Assembly: GCA_029891385.1 (NCBI GenBank)
Contig: CM057228.1
Coordinates: 25,944,809-26,008,808 of the forward strand
Source: Erythroxylum novogranatense
Lineage: Eukaryota; Streptophyta; Magnoliopsida; Malpighiales; Erythroxylaceae
Direction of reading: 5' to 3'
DNA length: 64,000 nucleotides
Position 1 is the stretch's first letter, and each line of letters begins with the position of its first letter. Made by a program: the position numbers and the translations under genes. Below, in pieces: positions 44,420-56,399 of this stretch. Under the pieces are notes generated by a model. The model was not told where the DNA came from, made no database searches, and saw only the letters and a program-made list of their open reading frames with translations.

Positions 44420-45201
44420 TGATGTGAGCAGGAGCAAGAATCACCATGGAGATAGCATGCGTGATGGGGGCGAGCTTGTCACTCCAGTTGGACCCGTGTC
44501 CAAAGCTAGGATCGAGAGACTCAAGGAGATTTTCTATGTGCATGTGGGCCAATTTGTGGAAAGGATGCAGTGCACCAAGCCTATTGGAGAAGAGCTATCT
44601 GAATCACAACCTAAATTGATTCCTTTATCTCAAATCGGTGGATTGGACTCACTTGGGACTTGAAGACCATTGTACTGGGTTGCGTATCATCACTTAAGCC
44701 CAAGAGGAGAGATGCACCTATGATCAGAATTGGAAGCGTGTTGGACCAAGCCTAAGCGTGTTTTTATTATTCTATTTTGGAGTTGTTTTAAGTTATAATT
44801 ATATTTTGGGCTTTCATATATTTTAAGCCCAAGTCTTTTAGCATTAGTCCTAGGTATAAATACTTATGTTTTAGGAATTTTTGGAACACAACTTTGATCA
44901 TATTTGTTTTGTGTAAGCCGTCAGCCATATTGAAAGGAGAAAACCCTCTTGTTCTTTTCAACTTAGGAATTAAACTCACTTATCAATTGAAACAGATTGT
45001 GGCATGAAGTTGATCCTACCAACTTCCTTGGTTTGTTCTTTACCTATTATCTAGGTTGTTCGAGACAAGTTCTTAATGAGGTCTAGTAGGTAAATTTGAA
45101 ACCCTGCATATTAGATTTAGTTTTTGTTAATTCAAATCTATCCTCTTCTTCCTTCTTTGAATTCGAATTTTTTACATCTTTCAATTCTGTGGAGTGCTTT
45201 A
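44420..45201 (+). repeat. 3' LTR of the plus-strand CRM-like element
   Basis: It matches 11179-11959. It ends GTGCTTTA and is followed by the ATCTT duplication at 45202-45206. Confidence 0.92.
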
Positions 45202-45206
45202 ATCTT

Positions 45207-45382
45207 GATTCTTCTGAAGTCCATCATCAACCACATGAGTCACAGATGAATTTAACATGGCCTTGAATCTTTTAAGCCCAGTCCGACTTGTGGGGCTAGG
45301 AGGTAGCATCAAGTCTCAATTAGCATCGTGTTGATCTTGGTATCTATTGATATATTCGTCATGTGTAGCCTTGCTAACATCA
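45207..45382 (-). mobile_element. Start of the 3' LTR of the older minus-strand CRM-like element
   Basis: On the minus strand TGATGTTAGCAAGG follows the pol tail and the purine tract GATGAAGGTGGGT. It resembles the start TGATGTGAGCAGG of the plus-strand element, so both belong to related families. It continues at 11178 leftward once the insertion is removed. Confidence 0.75.
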
Positions 45383-45383
45383 A

Positions 45384-46700
45384 CCCACCTTCATCGGAAA
45401 GATTTATCCTCGAATCTGCATCCATATCAAACAGAGACAAGTCAATTTTATAGGCATAATTGTTGATCCTTTTCAAGACTTGAAAAGGACCATCTCCTTG
45501 TAGATCAAGCTTGGACCACCTATGGTTTGGAAACCTCTCCTTGCGAAGAGGAAGCCAAACCCAATCGTTGGGTTCGAAGATCAACTCCTTGCGTCCTCTA
45601 TTGGCTTGGCGTGCATAAACCTCATTCTTGCGCTCTATATGTTGCTTAGCCTTCTCATGCAACTCTTGAACCAACTAGGCTTTCCTCTCTCCATTTAGGC
45701 TAGTTAACTCAGACAAAGGTAAAGGCACCATATCCAATATAGTTAAAGGGTTAAAGCCATAAACAATTTCAAAAAGAGAATAACTGGTAGTAGAATGCAC
45801 GTTACGATTATAAGCAAACTCAATAAACAACAAGTAATCAGACCACGTTTTCAATTTTTTTCCTATCACAGCACGCAACAAACTCCCCAACATTCTATTC
45901 ATAACTTCCGTTTACCCATCAATTTGTGGGTGATAAGTAGTAGAAAACAACAGTTTTGTTCCCAATTTTTCCCACAAAACATACCAAAAATGACTCAAAA
46001 ACTTGGTGTCCCTATTCGAAACTATAGACCTAGGAATACTATGCAATCTCACAACATCTTTAAAGAACAAATCAGCAATATGCACAACATCATCAATTTT
46101 TTTACAAGCAATAAAGTGAGCCATCTTACTAAATCTATCCACAACAACAAAAATGTTATCTACACCCCTTTTTGTCTTCGCTAACCCTATAACAAAGTCC
46201 ATAAAAATGTCCATCTAAGGGAGACTAGGTATAAGTAAGGGCGTGTATAGGCTATGAGGTTTAGTGATCGATTTAGCTTGTTTACAAGCAATGCAATGGG
46301 CACGAATGTGTTCTACATCCTTTCACATTCCTAACCAATAAAAATGCTCATGCAATATTTCCAAGGACTTAGCGACACCAAAGTGCCTTATAAGTCCTCC
46401 ACCATGGGCTTCAAGCACAAATAATTCACACAATGAATAATTAGGTACGCATAAACAATTATGGCGATATAAATAACCATCATGCCTAAAGTATTTCTCA
46501 AAAGCACCATGTTCACAAGCGGCAATGACACTAGCAAAGTCCACATCATTGGCATACAATTCCTTAAGATGCTCAAACCTTAAAAGTTTTGAAGTAAAAG
46601 TTGAAATTAAGGAATACCTACGCGATAAAGCATCAGTGACTACATTCTCCTTACCTTGCTTATAGTGCAGCATGTATGGAAAGGTTTCCAAGAACCACAC
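45384..46700 (-). pseudogene. Integrase of the minus-strand CRM-like element, frame-broken
   Basis: Minus-strand order: zinc-binding N-terminal part with LRHDGYLYR-like and HGGGLIRHFGVAKSLE (46323-46560), catalytic core with [29 protein letters not shown] and [12 protein letters not shown] (45912-46214), FAYNRNVHSTTSYSLFEIVYG (45675-45902), and the C-terminal [20 protein letters not shown] to INLSDEGG (45384-45600). Stops at 45903, 46215 and around 46322 break it. It shows what the plus-strand relative lost. Confidence 0.92.
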
Positions 46701-47171
46701 CTAAGTTGCATGTCGTTTGCTTAATTTACTTTGTCCGTTCAGGTACATAAGGGTCTTATGATCGATTTTAATGATAAATTCCTTTGATTGCAAATAATGT
46801 TGCCATGTTTTCAAAGCTCGCACCACTGCATAAAGTTCTTTGTTATATATTGGATAACTAATTTGTGCTCCACTCAATTTTTCACTGAAGTATGCAATAG
46901 GCTTGTTTTCCTGCATTAATACAGCACCAATACCGATCCCGGATGCATCACATTCTACTTTAAAAGCTTTATCAAAATTAGGCAAACACAACATAGGTGT
47001 GGCACATAACTTTTGTTTCAACAAGCTAAATGCATGCTCTTGATATTTTCCCCAACTAAATCCCTTCTCCTTTTTGACAACTTTGGTCAAAGGAGCAACA
47101 ATGATGGAGAAGTCTTTCACAAACCGTCGGTAAAAACTAGTTAAGCCATGAAAGCCAATCATTCGTAACAC
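46701..47171 (-). pseudogene. RNase H and RT connection, minus-strand CRM-like element
   Basis: [20 protein letters not shown] is followed by the RNase H block with [50 protein letters not shown] and [13 protein letters not shown]. This block is open over 156 codons. It would degrade the RNA strand during copying. Confidence 0.93.
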
Positions 47172-47287
47172 TCTTTGGTGTTGGCCAATCTCGAATGGCC
47201 TTCACCTTCCCCTCATCTACCTCAATCCCCTTTGAGCTCACAACAAACCCCAAGAATATCAATTTATCAATGGAAAAAGTACACTTC

Positions 47288-47978
47288 TTAAAGTTTCTCC
47301 CATCTCAAAGTATCAAGCACACAATGCACATGCTCCACATGATCATTCAAAGTAATGCTATACACAAGTATATCATCAAAATACACAATAACAAATTTAC
47401 CCAAGTAATCACGCAAGACATGGTTCATTAATCTCATAAAGGTACTCGGTGCATTAGATAAACCAAATGGCATAACTAACCACTCTTATAAACCATATTT
47501 AGTCTTAAATATAGTTTTCCATTCATACTCAGGTTTCATGTGAATTTGATGATAACCATTTTTCAGATCAATTTTTTATAAAAACACATGCACTATGCAA
47601 CTCATCCAACATATCATCAAGTTGAGGAATAGGATGTCGATACTTTATCATGATCTTATTGTCAACTTGACAGTCTACACACATATGCCAAGATCCATCC
47701 TTCTTCGACACTAGCAGAATCGGAACAACACAAGGACTAAGACTTTCACGCATGTCCCCCTTTGCAAACAATTCATCTACTTGTCGTTGATTCTCCTTTG
47801 TTTCCTATGGATTACTCCTATAGGCTGGCCTATTCAAAATTTATGCTCCTGGGACAAAGTCGATTTGATGCTCTATACCTCACAAAGGAGGCAGCCCTTT
47901 CGACATCTCCTCTAGGAAAACATCCTCATATTCCTATAAATAGAGAAAGTTAGTAGCACTTGTTTGGTCAAGCTAACT
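47288..47978 (-). pseudogene. Reverse transcriptase of the minus-strand CRM-like element
   Basis: [20 protein letters not shown] and [20 protein letters not shown] (47568-47771) are followed, after a frame break, by [13 protein letters not shown] and the catalytic box [12 protein letters not shown] (47288-47473), which is intact. The upstream part to 47978 carries GLPPLRGIEHQIDFVPG. The insertion at 47984 separates it from protease and gag at 61385-62091. Confidence 0.93.
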
Positions 47979-48599
47979 TCCCCTGTTGGATCCCGTTTCT
48001 AGAGCCCAACAATCCGGAGTCCTAAACCTTTAGCTTGGGTATTACCTTGTAGGATTAAATTCAAAGAACCCTTATTAATCATCATCCCAGGAGTGGAGTG
48101 CCCACACTAGCCAATCTCCAAAATTACAATTTGACTTCTTCAAAAGAATTGTAGTTTTAAGTCTCTGGTTTGCTTTGAATCATGAACCGTCTTAATCGGA
48201 GCTCTAAAGATCAAGCTATGCTTAAAAAGCCAAAATGAGTTCATACCCTAATCATGCTCTCCTAACCAACCCATCACTTTCTTTCCATCCAACTTTCTCA
48301 AATCAATTCCAAAAGATGCAAAGTTTTGTGTAGAGATAGAAACATGTGTTAGGAATCTATTTATTCAAGAATCACTTCATTTGGAGGTCGGATGAGGAAG
48401 TTATGGCCAAAAGAATCCAGCATGTTTATGTCCTTAATCATTTTGTACTTGTCTTGGCGCAATTGTCATAACTTTTGCTACGTATGTCGGATTGCCATTT
48501 AAAAGAAGAATCTGAGATCTACAACTTTTATGAAGAACTAGAAGTGAGATTCTGCCTCTAAAATAGTGAAAAACGTGATTTACTGTAGCTATCCTGTGA

Positions 48600-48745
48600 A
48601 TATCCGTCAAACGGACATACATGTCCGCCTAACGGACATTGTCGGGGAAAGGAGCCAAATTTGGCCCGAGAAGGTCCGTTTAATGGACATGGATGATGCT
48701 GGGGGTCATTTTTGACCCGATAAGGTCCGTTTAATAGACCTAAAC
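48600..48745. repeat. Decayed dyads of the TCCGTNNAACGGA type
   Basis: CCGTCAAACGG, GTCCGCCTAACGGAC, GTCCGTTTAATGGAC and GTCCGTTTAATAGAC are related to the intact dyads at 51727-51890, each altered at one or two bases. Confidence 0.85.
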
Positions 48746-49448
48746 AGACATGGGGGTTTCCCAAACCCCTCCAAATCCCCTCCATTGCTTCCAACATCCA
48801 TTCTAACATCATATTCACTCATAAACTTCCCAAATCCAACTCTTCTAATGCAAACTCACGTCATATCAACTCAACCACCAAATTTATCTCATCAAACTCT
48901 CAATTCTCAACCCATTTGATTCATCAAAATCACAATTTCCCATAATTCTCCATAGCTGTCCTATATGCACATCCTATGCAGCATCACATCTTGTAATGAT
49001 CATAACTTACTACTCCGATATCCAAAAATTACAAACTTTATGTCGTTAGAAAACTAGAAAGATCATCTACAACTTCCAAGAAGACAACTTTTACCAATTC
49101 CACCTAGATTATTCCATATTTTCCCTTGAATTCAGACACAATTCCCACCCATATGAAAACTTAAAATTAAAAATGTAAAAACTTGAAAAGCCATAAACAA
49201 ACATAATGTAAGTGTATTTCATTCACATCAAAAGATAAGATTTTACAATGTTTTAGCGGGCATTTTGAGCCACAAATACATCAATCCAAAAATACCAAGT
49301 TTATAAAACTAGAATCGCTCAAAATGCGACTAAAGCCCTTTACATAATCTAGCTTCAAAACAAAAATATGAAAACTGGAGTGATGCCTTGACTGTTGACT
49401 CTTGACTCTTGACTCTTGACTCGATCAGTCGATATCTTGTTCATCGCC

Positions 49449-50288
49449 TGAGGATGGGAAGGAAAGGGAGGGTGAGCTCGAAAGCTCGTGGGTAACAATC
49501 TTATAACCGGTAATAAGCAAAAACCATTTAAAACCTTCATGAAGATAGCAAATTCTCAGTAAATCATAAAACACAATTTCTCAACTTATCAAGCCAATTC
49601 ACAACTCACATAAGTCATACATCCATCAAACTTGCCAATACATCCTCATCAATTAAACACATCATAATCAATTAAACACATCATAATGGTTTGGGTAGAT
49701 CCGTAACAGAACATACTACACATTTTCTATAAGGGTCCTGTGTAGCCGTGAATAGAAAGTACTATCGCAATCCCGCAAAATGGTCTTGCGTAGCCGTGAA
49801 CTTATGGGAGTCCGTGAAGGAGCTCCATACCACTAGTGGGCAAACAAGAGAAGTCTTTAGACAAGTGCACTTGACTGATATAACAGACCACCACAAACTC
49901 ACATAACATGTAATTTGTGACTTGAAAACCAATTGCCCAAATGGCACATTTTTTAAAACTTGTCTTTCATGAGCATGGCATATTTCATATGCAATTCTAT
50001 CATCATTTCACACTTCATCAACCAAAACCCCATACAAATCATATAACCATTTCCCAAATCATTTAAAAGTGACAAAATACAACTATTATGAAGCCATTTG
50101 AAAACATTTTCATATCAACTCATAAGTCATTCACAGAAATTCACAAATAAAATCACATGACACATTCTCAAGGCATTTTTAAAGGGGAAATAAATGCACA
50201 TAGTCAAGGTTGTTGGAAATTCATTAACTTCCATTTATTTGAAAAAACTTTAAAAGGTTATTAACTCAACTATAAAAATGTCACCCAC
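49449..50288 (-). other. Predicted leader intron in the solo LTR
   Basis: On the minus strand: donor AAG/GTGGGTGAC, acceptor CTTTCCTTCCCATCCTCAG. The hairpin GAGCT-TTCG-AGCTC (49475-49488) ends about 26 nt before the AG. Confidence 0.5.
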
Positions 50289-50997
50289 CTTAATTTCCTT
50301 GCTTGAAAACTTGTTCAAGGATGTCCCTCCTCTTGCTCTTCATGCCTCTCTTACCTCCCTTTAACAAAGGCAAAATTTTCCAATTCAAAAGAATTCAAGT
50401 TGGAAAACCCAAAGAACCAAAAGCATGAAATTGATCCTAGATTACTTAAACCCATGCATTTCCTAAGCTCTTTGAACCTAAAACTCTTCCAAAAATTCAA
50501 ATATTAAAACACAAACTTACCTTAAATCTCCACCAAACAATGGATTTCTTGGATCTAACGGAAGCTTTAACCTTCCTCTTCCTTTTTCCCTTCTTGATCA
50601 CTCTCAAAATCCCTCTTGAAGGTTAAGAAAAATCAAAACCTAGCTCAACTCCTTTTTTCCTCTCAACCCACGACACTTCTCTCCCTTCTTTCTTATTTTT
50701 TTGTGCTTTCACTCTTCTTTCCTTCCTCACTAACGTTTTTGGCTTTTAAAATGTAAGCCAACAATTTCCTCTTCCCATTTTGCCCCTCCTTCAAAGCCTT
50801 AAAACTTTCCCACTTAAGAGATCTTCCAACAATACCCCTTATGCAACTTATCACCTTAACTTTAATTCAATTCACCTATGTCACCTAATCTCATTCACAT
50901 TAACATGTTAATTAACTCCCACATACATTAATCTAACAAAACCCCAAAATTAATCTGATCATGCTTATTTATTAAGAAAAACAATTGGGGGCCAACA

Positions 50998-51150
50998 TGT
51001 TGGATCCCTTCTCCCAAACTGCGTATACTTACCACTGTCACACTTGCTCTGATACCACAGTTGTTGGATTCGGGACCCAACTGCTTATAACTTAACACTC
51101 TTATTCTAGCTCTGATACTACAAGATGTCGGACCCCGCTCCCGGAGCCCA
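50998..51150 (-). repeat. Staircase of LTR-terminus and primer-site modules, 3' LTR copy
   Basis: TGTTGGATC-type termini start at 50998, 51062 and 51126. Between them lie complements of the tRNA-Met primer site: GCTCTGATACCA at 51046-51057 and GCTCTGATACTA at 51109-51120. The same three steps occur in the 5' LTR from 59234. Confidence 0.9.
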
Positions 51151-51726
51151 ACTTCCGTATTCCTGAAACCTTGCGCTTATTACATTGTAGTGCTATTTGT
51201 TGTTGTTCCATAAAAGTGATGAGCGCACACTACCTAAACATCATAATCACATATTGACTTGTTCATGTCAAAAATAGCTCAAAGCCTCACGTTCGCATAG
51301 AGGCAAGAATCGCCTTAATCGGAGTTACATAACTCAAGATACACTCCAAAAACCTAGAAGAGTTCATACCCGAAACATGCTCTCTTAACCGGCCTCTCAC
51401 TTCCTTTAATGAGAACTTCCTCAATTTAACTCCAAATGATACCAATTTTTGTATCAAGAAAGATATATGTCTTTTAAATCCACTGGTTTAAGCCTCACCT
51501 CAATTGGAGGTGGGATGAGGGATTTATGCCCAAAACAATAGACCATGCTCACTTCCAAAATCAAATTAAAACTCTTTTGGCGCGATTACCATAACTTTTT
51601 ATATAGAAGTCAGATTGTGTTCGTTCTTTCACCATTTGAAAGTAGACATCGAGATCTACAACTCGTATGAAAACCACAAAACGACATTCGGCCTCTAACT
51701 TTATCCAATTTGCACTTTTTCCCGTA

Positions 51727-51890
51727 GCTTTCCGTTAAACGGACAGCCATGTCCGTTTAAAGGACACATTCGGGTGGATGGGTACCAATTGCTTCGAAAT
51801 TGTCCGTTAAACGGACATGGGTAGGCTAAGGGGTGTTTTGGAACCCGAGACTGTCCGTTTAACGGACATTCGTGTCCGTTTAACGGACAC
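51727..51890. repeat. Dyads TGTCCGTT-N-AACGGACA
   Basis: Five dyads with 8-bp arms around one base occur within 165 bp, one of them altered (TTTAAAGGACA). The 5' LTR copy has six. Confidence 0.95.
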
Positions 51891-52762
51891 ACATTTCTTC
51901 AAAACTTCAAACCCTCTTGCCTTTAAACCACTTGACACTAGCATCTTTCAAAACTCATAACTTCTTATTCCTAGCTCCAATATGTGCATACTATACCTTC
52001 ATGGAAAGATAACAAGATAAACTACAAATCTCATGAAGGATGCTAAAGCTAACTTCCTCATTAATCAAGGAAAAAAGCCACTCAAAGGACACTGCTCATT
52101 AAAGACCAATGTAACAGTACATGAACAGTAACTGAATGTGTTCTTCACCTCATAACTTTTTTAACCCTAAGTCCAAATGAAATAAATGATACACCATTTT
52201 AAAGATCTAATCTTAAGCTACAATCTTCAAGAAGATCTCTCAATCTAATTCAAGCCTTAAGAGGGTCTAAAACTGAAGCGGAGTTCTGTCAAATTTTAGG
52301 AAAATTTGACAGCACTTCCCTTGAAAATGCAACTAACCAATTTTCAATTCTAATACTTCCACCTGCATAAAACTCAACATGCAACCTCATATAGCATAAC
52401 TTAATCCCAAGAGTAACTCCAAACTCCATTCAAGGCAACAACCGCACTCTTAATCATCTAAACTTTCTCAAATCATATCCAAGCTATACAATGATGCAAT
52501 GGTTTTAAAACATACATGAATTGCTCAAAACACATTAGAACTGAATATTCTTGCTTCCATATGAAAAATATGAGTTATTAAAAAGCTTTAGAGGGCATTT
52601 TAAGCCACTACATCAAATCCAAAACATAAACTTGCAAAAACATCATTTGCCCAAAATGCCTCTAAAGCATTGATTTACAAAAGTTATCTTGAAAATACAA
52701 AATCAAAACACTAAGATCTTGGAGTATGCCTTGAGCTCATTCTTCGAGATCCCGATCTTCAC

Positions 52763-53492
52763 CTAGAGATGGGACGGGAAGGTGGGGGTGAGCTTTCGCT
52801 CGTGGGTAACACGTTTATATTTATGCTAATAAGCTACATTGTTTCATTAATCATACTTTTAGCACTTTTGTATAGCAATCATACAATCATGCATTTCATG
52901 AAATTTATCAATCTCAAAACACAATGTTCATGATCCATGTAATTCTCATCCTTGCAAACATATGCTAACACGTAAACACATAGCTAATGGTTCGAAAAGT
53001 CCACGGGTTACTGATGAGCTACACAAGTGTAGTCATATGCTAAGGAGTCCAAAAAGGAACATCCTATGCCACAATCGAGCAGTAGGGGCGTAAGGCTATC
53101 TTGGTCAACGTCACATGACTTTCTTTGGTGGACTTAACTAACCCACATAACACTGAATTTCATGCATAAAAATTGTACTTGTCTTGTCCACTGACTGATT
53201 TTCTGAAAATGGATTTTCATGCATCCATAAAGCTGATTCTTGAAAATGATATATTTCATGCTTAGCTCACATTTCATGACCTCATTCATGCTCATTCAAT
53301 TCATGGCAATTTCAAGCAATAACAAGCAATGTCATACACTGTTAAAATGCTCACTTAATGGCAATCATACACCATCTTACGTACATGATCAAGGCACAAT
53401 CAATGCTTATCTCAAATAGTTACAAATCATTAAATTCATTAGTTAAAGTAGCATTTAATACTTACTAACATAAAGATAAAAGTGAAACCCAC
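52763..53492 (-). other. Predicted leader intron in the Tekay-like LTR
   Basis: On the minus strand: donor TAAG/GTGGGTTTC, acceptor CCTTCCCGTCCCATCTCTAG. The hairpin GAGC-GAAA-GCTC (52790-52801) ends 27 nt before the AG. In the 5' LTR the donor has been deleted. Confidence 0.5.
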
Positions 53493-53962
53493 CTTATAAC
53501 TTGCTAAATCCTTGCTAAATGGAGCTCCTCCTCTTGCTCTTCTCTTTCTTCTTGTCCTTCTTCATCCATGACAAGAAAATAACCTCATATCACTTAGGGT
53601 TTCAAAAATTGAAAACCTAATGAACCTAAATCATGATATGAACTTTAGAATCACTAAACCCATCTTCTTTCTAAGCTATCTACACCAAAACCCAACCAAA
53701 AACTAACACTTGAAATTATAACTTACCTTGGTTCTTGACTCAACCAAAGAATTTCTTGGCTCAAAATGTAGCTTAGCTCTTCCTCCACACTTTTCCTTTT
53801 GAACTTTCTTCAAACTCTTGCTTAAACTCTTGGAAAATCAAACCCTAACCAAGCTTTCCTTCTTTTCTCCTTCTTTCTCCACCTTCCACGACACTTCCTC
53901 TCTCCCTTTCTCTAATTTTCGAAAATCTCCTTCTTTTCCCTACTAACTCACTTAATTCCTCT

Positions 53963-53970
53963 CTTTTATA
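53963..53970 (-). promoter_or_regulatory. TATA box of the Tekay-like LTR
   Basis: The minus strand reads AGTATAAAAGAGAGG, followed by a purine-rich presumed first exon and a donor-like AAGGTAAGTT near 53727. It is absent from the 5' LTR. Confidence 0.6.
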
Positions 53971-54360
53971 CTCTTCTTTTACTTACTTAAGCCCATACAC
54001 TTATTCTTCCTCTCTTCTTCTTTTTATACTTCTTTCATTTAACTTAAGCCCAAGCCCACTTCTTCACTTAATTCCTTCTTCTTCTTATACTTCCCTACTA
54101 CAACTTGCTTAGGCCCATACAAGCCCATCGCATTTAATCTTAACCTAACTAACCAACTAACATATTAAATGTTATTAACTCTTACCTAACTTATTACTTA
54201 ATGTTATCTAACTTAATCAATTAATGCTACTTACTCATTTAATGTCATATGCTATTTAATGCTATCATATTTAATTACTATCATCTCAAATAATGCTAAC
54301 TCAATTACTTATTTAGTCTAATCATGCTTAATTAAATAAATAAATAATTGGGGCTAACAT

Positions 54361-54380
54361 TTCTCCCCCCCCCCCTTAAG
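54361..54380 (-). other. Polypurine tract with an 11-G run
   Basis: On the plus strand 11 C residues (54365-54375) lie within TTCTC..TTAAG, one base from the LTR end at 54359. Confidence 0.9.
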
Positions 54381-55584
54381 AAATTTCGTCCTCGAAATTC
54401 TTACCTGATTCATTGAAGAGGTGTGGATACTTCTCCTTCATTGCATCCAAAGGTTCCCACGTCGCCTCTTCAACTGCATGATTCCTCCAAAGGACTTTAA
54501 CTAGTTGAACTATCTTGTTCCAGAGAACTTTCTCCTTGCTATCCAGAATTGCCACTGGCATCTCCTCATAGCTCAGATCATCACTCAGCTGAACCTCTGA
54601 GGTCTGAATAATGTGAGAAGGATCTGATCTGTACCTTCTCAACATGGAAACATGAAAAATATCATGGATCTGAGACAACTCTGGAGGCAATGCCAATATG
54701 TAAGCTAACGGCCCGATCCTCTCTAGAATCTGATACGGACCTACATAACGAGGACTTAACTTCCCTTTCCTGCCAAACCTCATGACCCCTTTCCATGGAG
54801 AGGTCTTAAGGAATACTTTGTCACCCATCGATACTCCATTTCCTTTCTGTGAGCATCTGCATAACTTTTCATTCTGTCCTGCGCTACCTTAAGCCGCTGC
54901 TTGATCAAACTAACCTTATCCATTGTCATCTGAACCAATTCTGGTCCTACTAGCCTCCTTTCACCTTCTTCATCCCAACATATCGGAGTCCTGCATCTTC
55001 TGCCATAAAGGGCTTCATAAGGAGCCATCTGTATGCTCGAATGGTACGAATTGTTATAAGCAAATTCGACCAACGACAAATGATCATCCCATGCTCCTCT
55101 GAAGTCCATGACACATGCTCTAAGCATTCCCTCTAGGTTCTGAATGGTCCTCTTAGACTGACCATCCGTCTGAGGATGAAATGCTGTGCTGAAACTCAAC
55201 TTAGTCCCTAGAGCTTCCTCGCAAACTACCTGAATCTTGGACGAATCGAGGATCCCCGTCGGGTACTATGGAATCCGGAACTCCATGCAACCTTACCACT
55301 TCATCAATATATTTCCTGGCTAAAACTTGCAATGAATCTGTTTGCTTGATTGCCAAAAAATGGGCTAACTTGGTCAACCGATCAACAATAACCCAAATGG
55401 CATCATGCTTCTTGCTGGTCCTAGGCAAGCCCATCAGAAAATCTATCGTGATCCTTTGCCACTTCCATTCAGGAATGGACAATGGCCTTAGCATGCCTGA
55501 AGGTGCCTGGAGTTCAGCCTTGACTTGCTGACACACTAGACATCCGCTCACATATTCAGCTACATCCTCTTCATGCCTTTCCAC
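54376..55584 (-). pseudogene. Integrase with chromodomain, Tekay-like element
   Basis: Minus-strand order: zinc-binding end with CLVCQQVKAE (about 55530), core WKWQRITIDFLMGLP and VIVDRLTKLAHFLAI (55201-55584), then TAFHPQTDGQSKRTIQNLEG and EFAYNNSYHSSIQMAPYEAL with GRRCRTP (54780-55199). The C-terminus has VGPYQILERIGPLAYILALP and the chromodomain PVAILDSKEKVLWNKIVQ to ATWEPLDAMKEKYPHLF (54376-54828), ending FEDEIS. Two frame breaks (near 55200 and 54800) interrupt it. A chromodomain is thought to guide integration to marked chromatin. Confidence 0.95.
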
Positions 55585-56399
55585 CGTAAATGTTCCTTCA
55601 AATCTCAGTACATTACGGTGCTACACGGTGCATGGAATAAGGCGATTGTGTGCCTCATCCATGATCTCATCCTTAATCGTCTTATCATTGAATACATAAC
55701 CTGCTTCCGACTACCATTAGCCCATCATCCCTTACTTGCACTTCTCGATCGCTACCATGTTGAATTTCATCTCTCACCACTTAATTCTCAGATCCCGCCT
55801 CGCAACTCCTCGACCTTCTCCCTAAGGATAGGTCTCACCTCGAATTGAGCAAAAACACCATCCGATTCATCCCGCTTTAAATCGATCTTCAACTTGGCCA
55901 TCTGCTCCAACAGAGGCAAGTAAACCGATTGACGTAAGATATGGATGACTTCGCTCAAAGCATCTCGCCACTACATTCGCTTTGCTCGGATGATACTCTA
56001 TCATCGGTCATAGTCCTCGAGCAACTCCAACCATCGTCTCGCTTAAATTCAACTCTTTCGACTCATAATGTACTTAAGACTTTTGTGGTCCGTGAAGATC
56101 CTAGTCCAACCCCATATAGGTAGTGTCTCCAAATATTTAGGGCAAAATTACCGCTAACTCCAAGTCATGAGTCGGATAATTTAACTCATATCGCTTCAAT
56201 CGCCGTGAAGCATAGGCTATTACCTGCCATCTCGCATCAAGACACATCCTAAACCCTTCCTCAAGCATCATCAGACATCAGATACCCTCGGTCTCCATTA
56301 GGCAAAACCAATATCGGAGCACTTGTCAACTGTTCTTGAGCTCCTCAAAGCTCTTCCGACATTCCTCACCCATGTGAACTGCTGATTCTTTCTTATGAC
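55585..56399 (-). pseudogene. Decayed RNase H region, Tekay-like element
   Basis: By position this is the RNase H and connection segment. Short minus-strand matches are visible in different frames, but no frame stays open. Small deletions appear dense, and the decay is greater than in the blocks on either side. Confidence 0.6.

Larger units (their letters stand above)
11179..45201 (+). mobile_element. Plus-strand CRM-like Ty3/Gypsy element, heavily nested into (TSD ATCTT)
   Basis: Two matching LTRs of about 781 bp (11179-11959 and 44420-45201) bound it, with exact 5-bp duplications ATCTT outside. Its own interior is only about 2.9 kb, in four pieces: 11960-12141, 20076-20323, 37622-37776 and 42101-44419. 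It keeps gag, a decayed protease and half of the reverse transcriptase, then jumps to the integrase C-terminus. CRM-like affinity is inferred from the gag and the C-terminal [10 protein letters not shown] type of tail. Three independent insertions with their own TSDs lie inside it. Confidence 0.9.
47984..50997 (-). mobile_element. Solo LTR, minus orientation (TSD TCCCC)
   Basis: TGTTGGATCCC start, GGGGGCCAACA end. TCCCC lies at 47979-47983 and again at 61385-61389, after the nested Tekay element and the duplicated CAACA (61380-61384). It contains LTR landmarks in minus orientation: donor-like sites near 50521 (GTAAGT) and 50288 (GTGGGT), the acceptor hairpin at 49475-49488, GTTATG modules (48440-49110) and dyads (48600-48745). 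No interior is present. Confidence 0.88.
50998..54359 (-). repeat. 3' LTR of the Tekay-like element
   Basis: 3362 bp, the complete copy. It holds TATAAAAG (53963), donor-like sites near 53727 (GTAAGT) and 53492 (GTGGGT), the acceptor hairpin (52790-52801), GTTATG modules (51590-52260), dyads (51727-51890) and the primer-site staircase (50998-51150). Confidence 0.95.
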
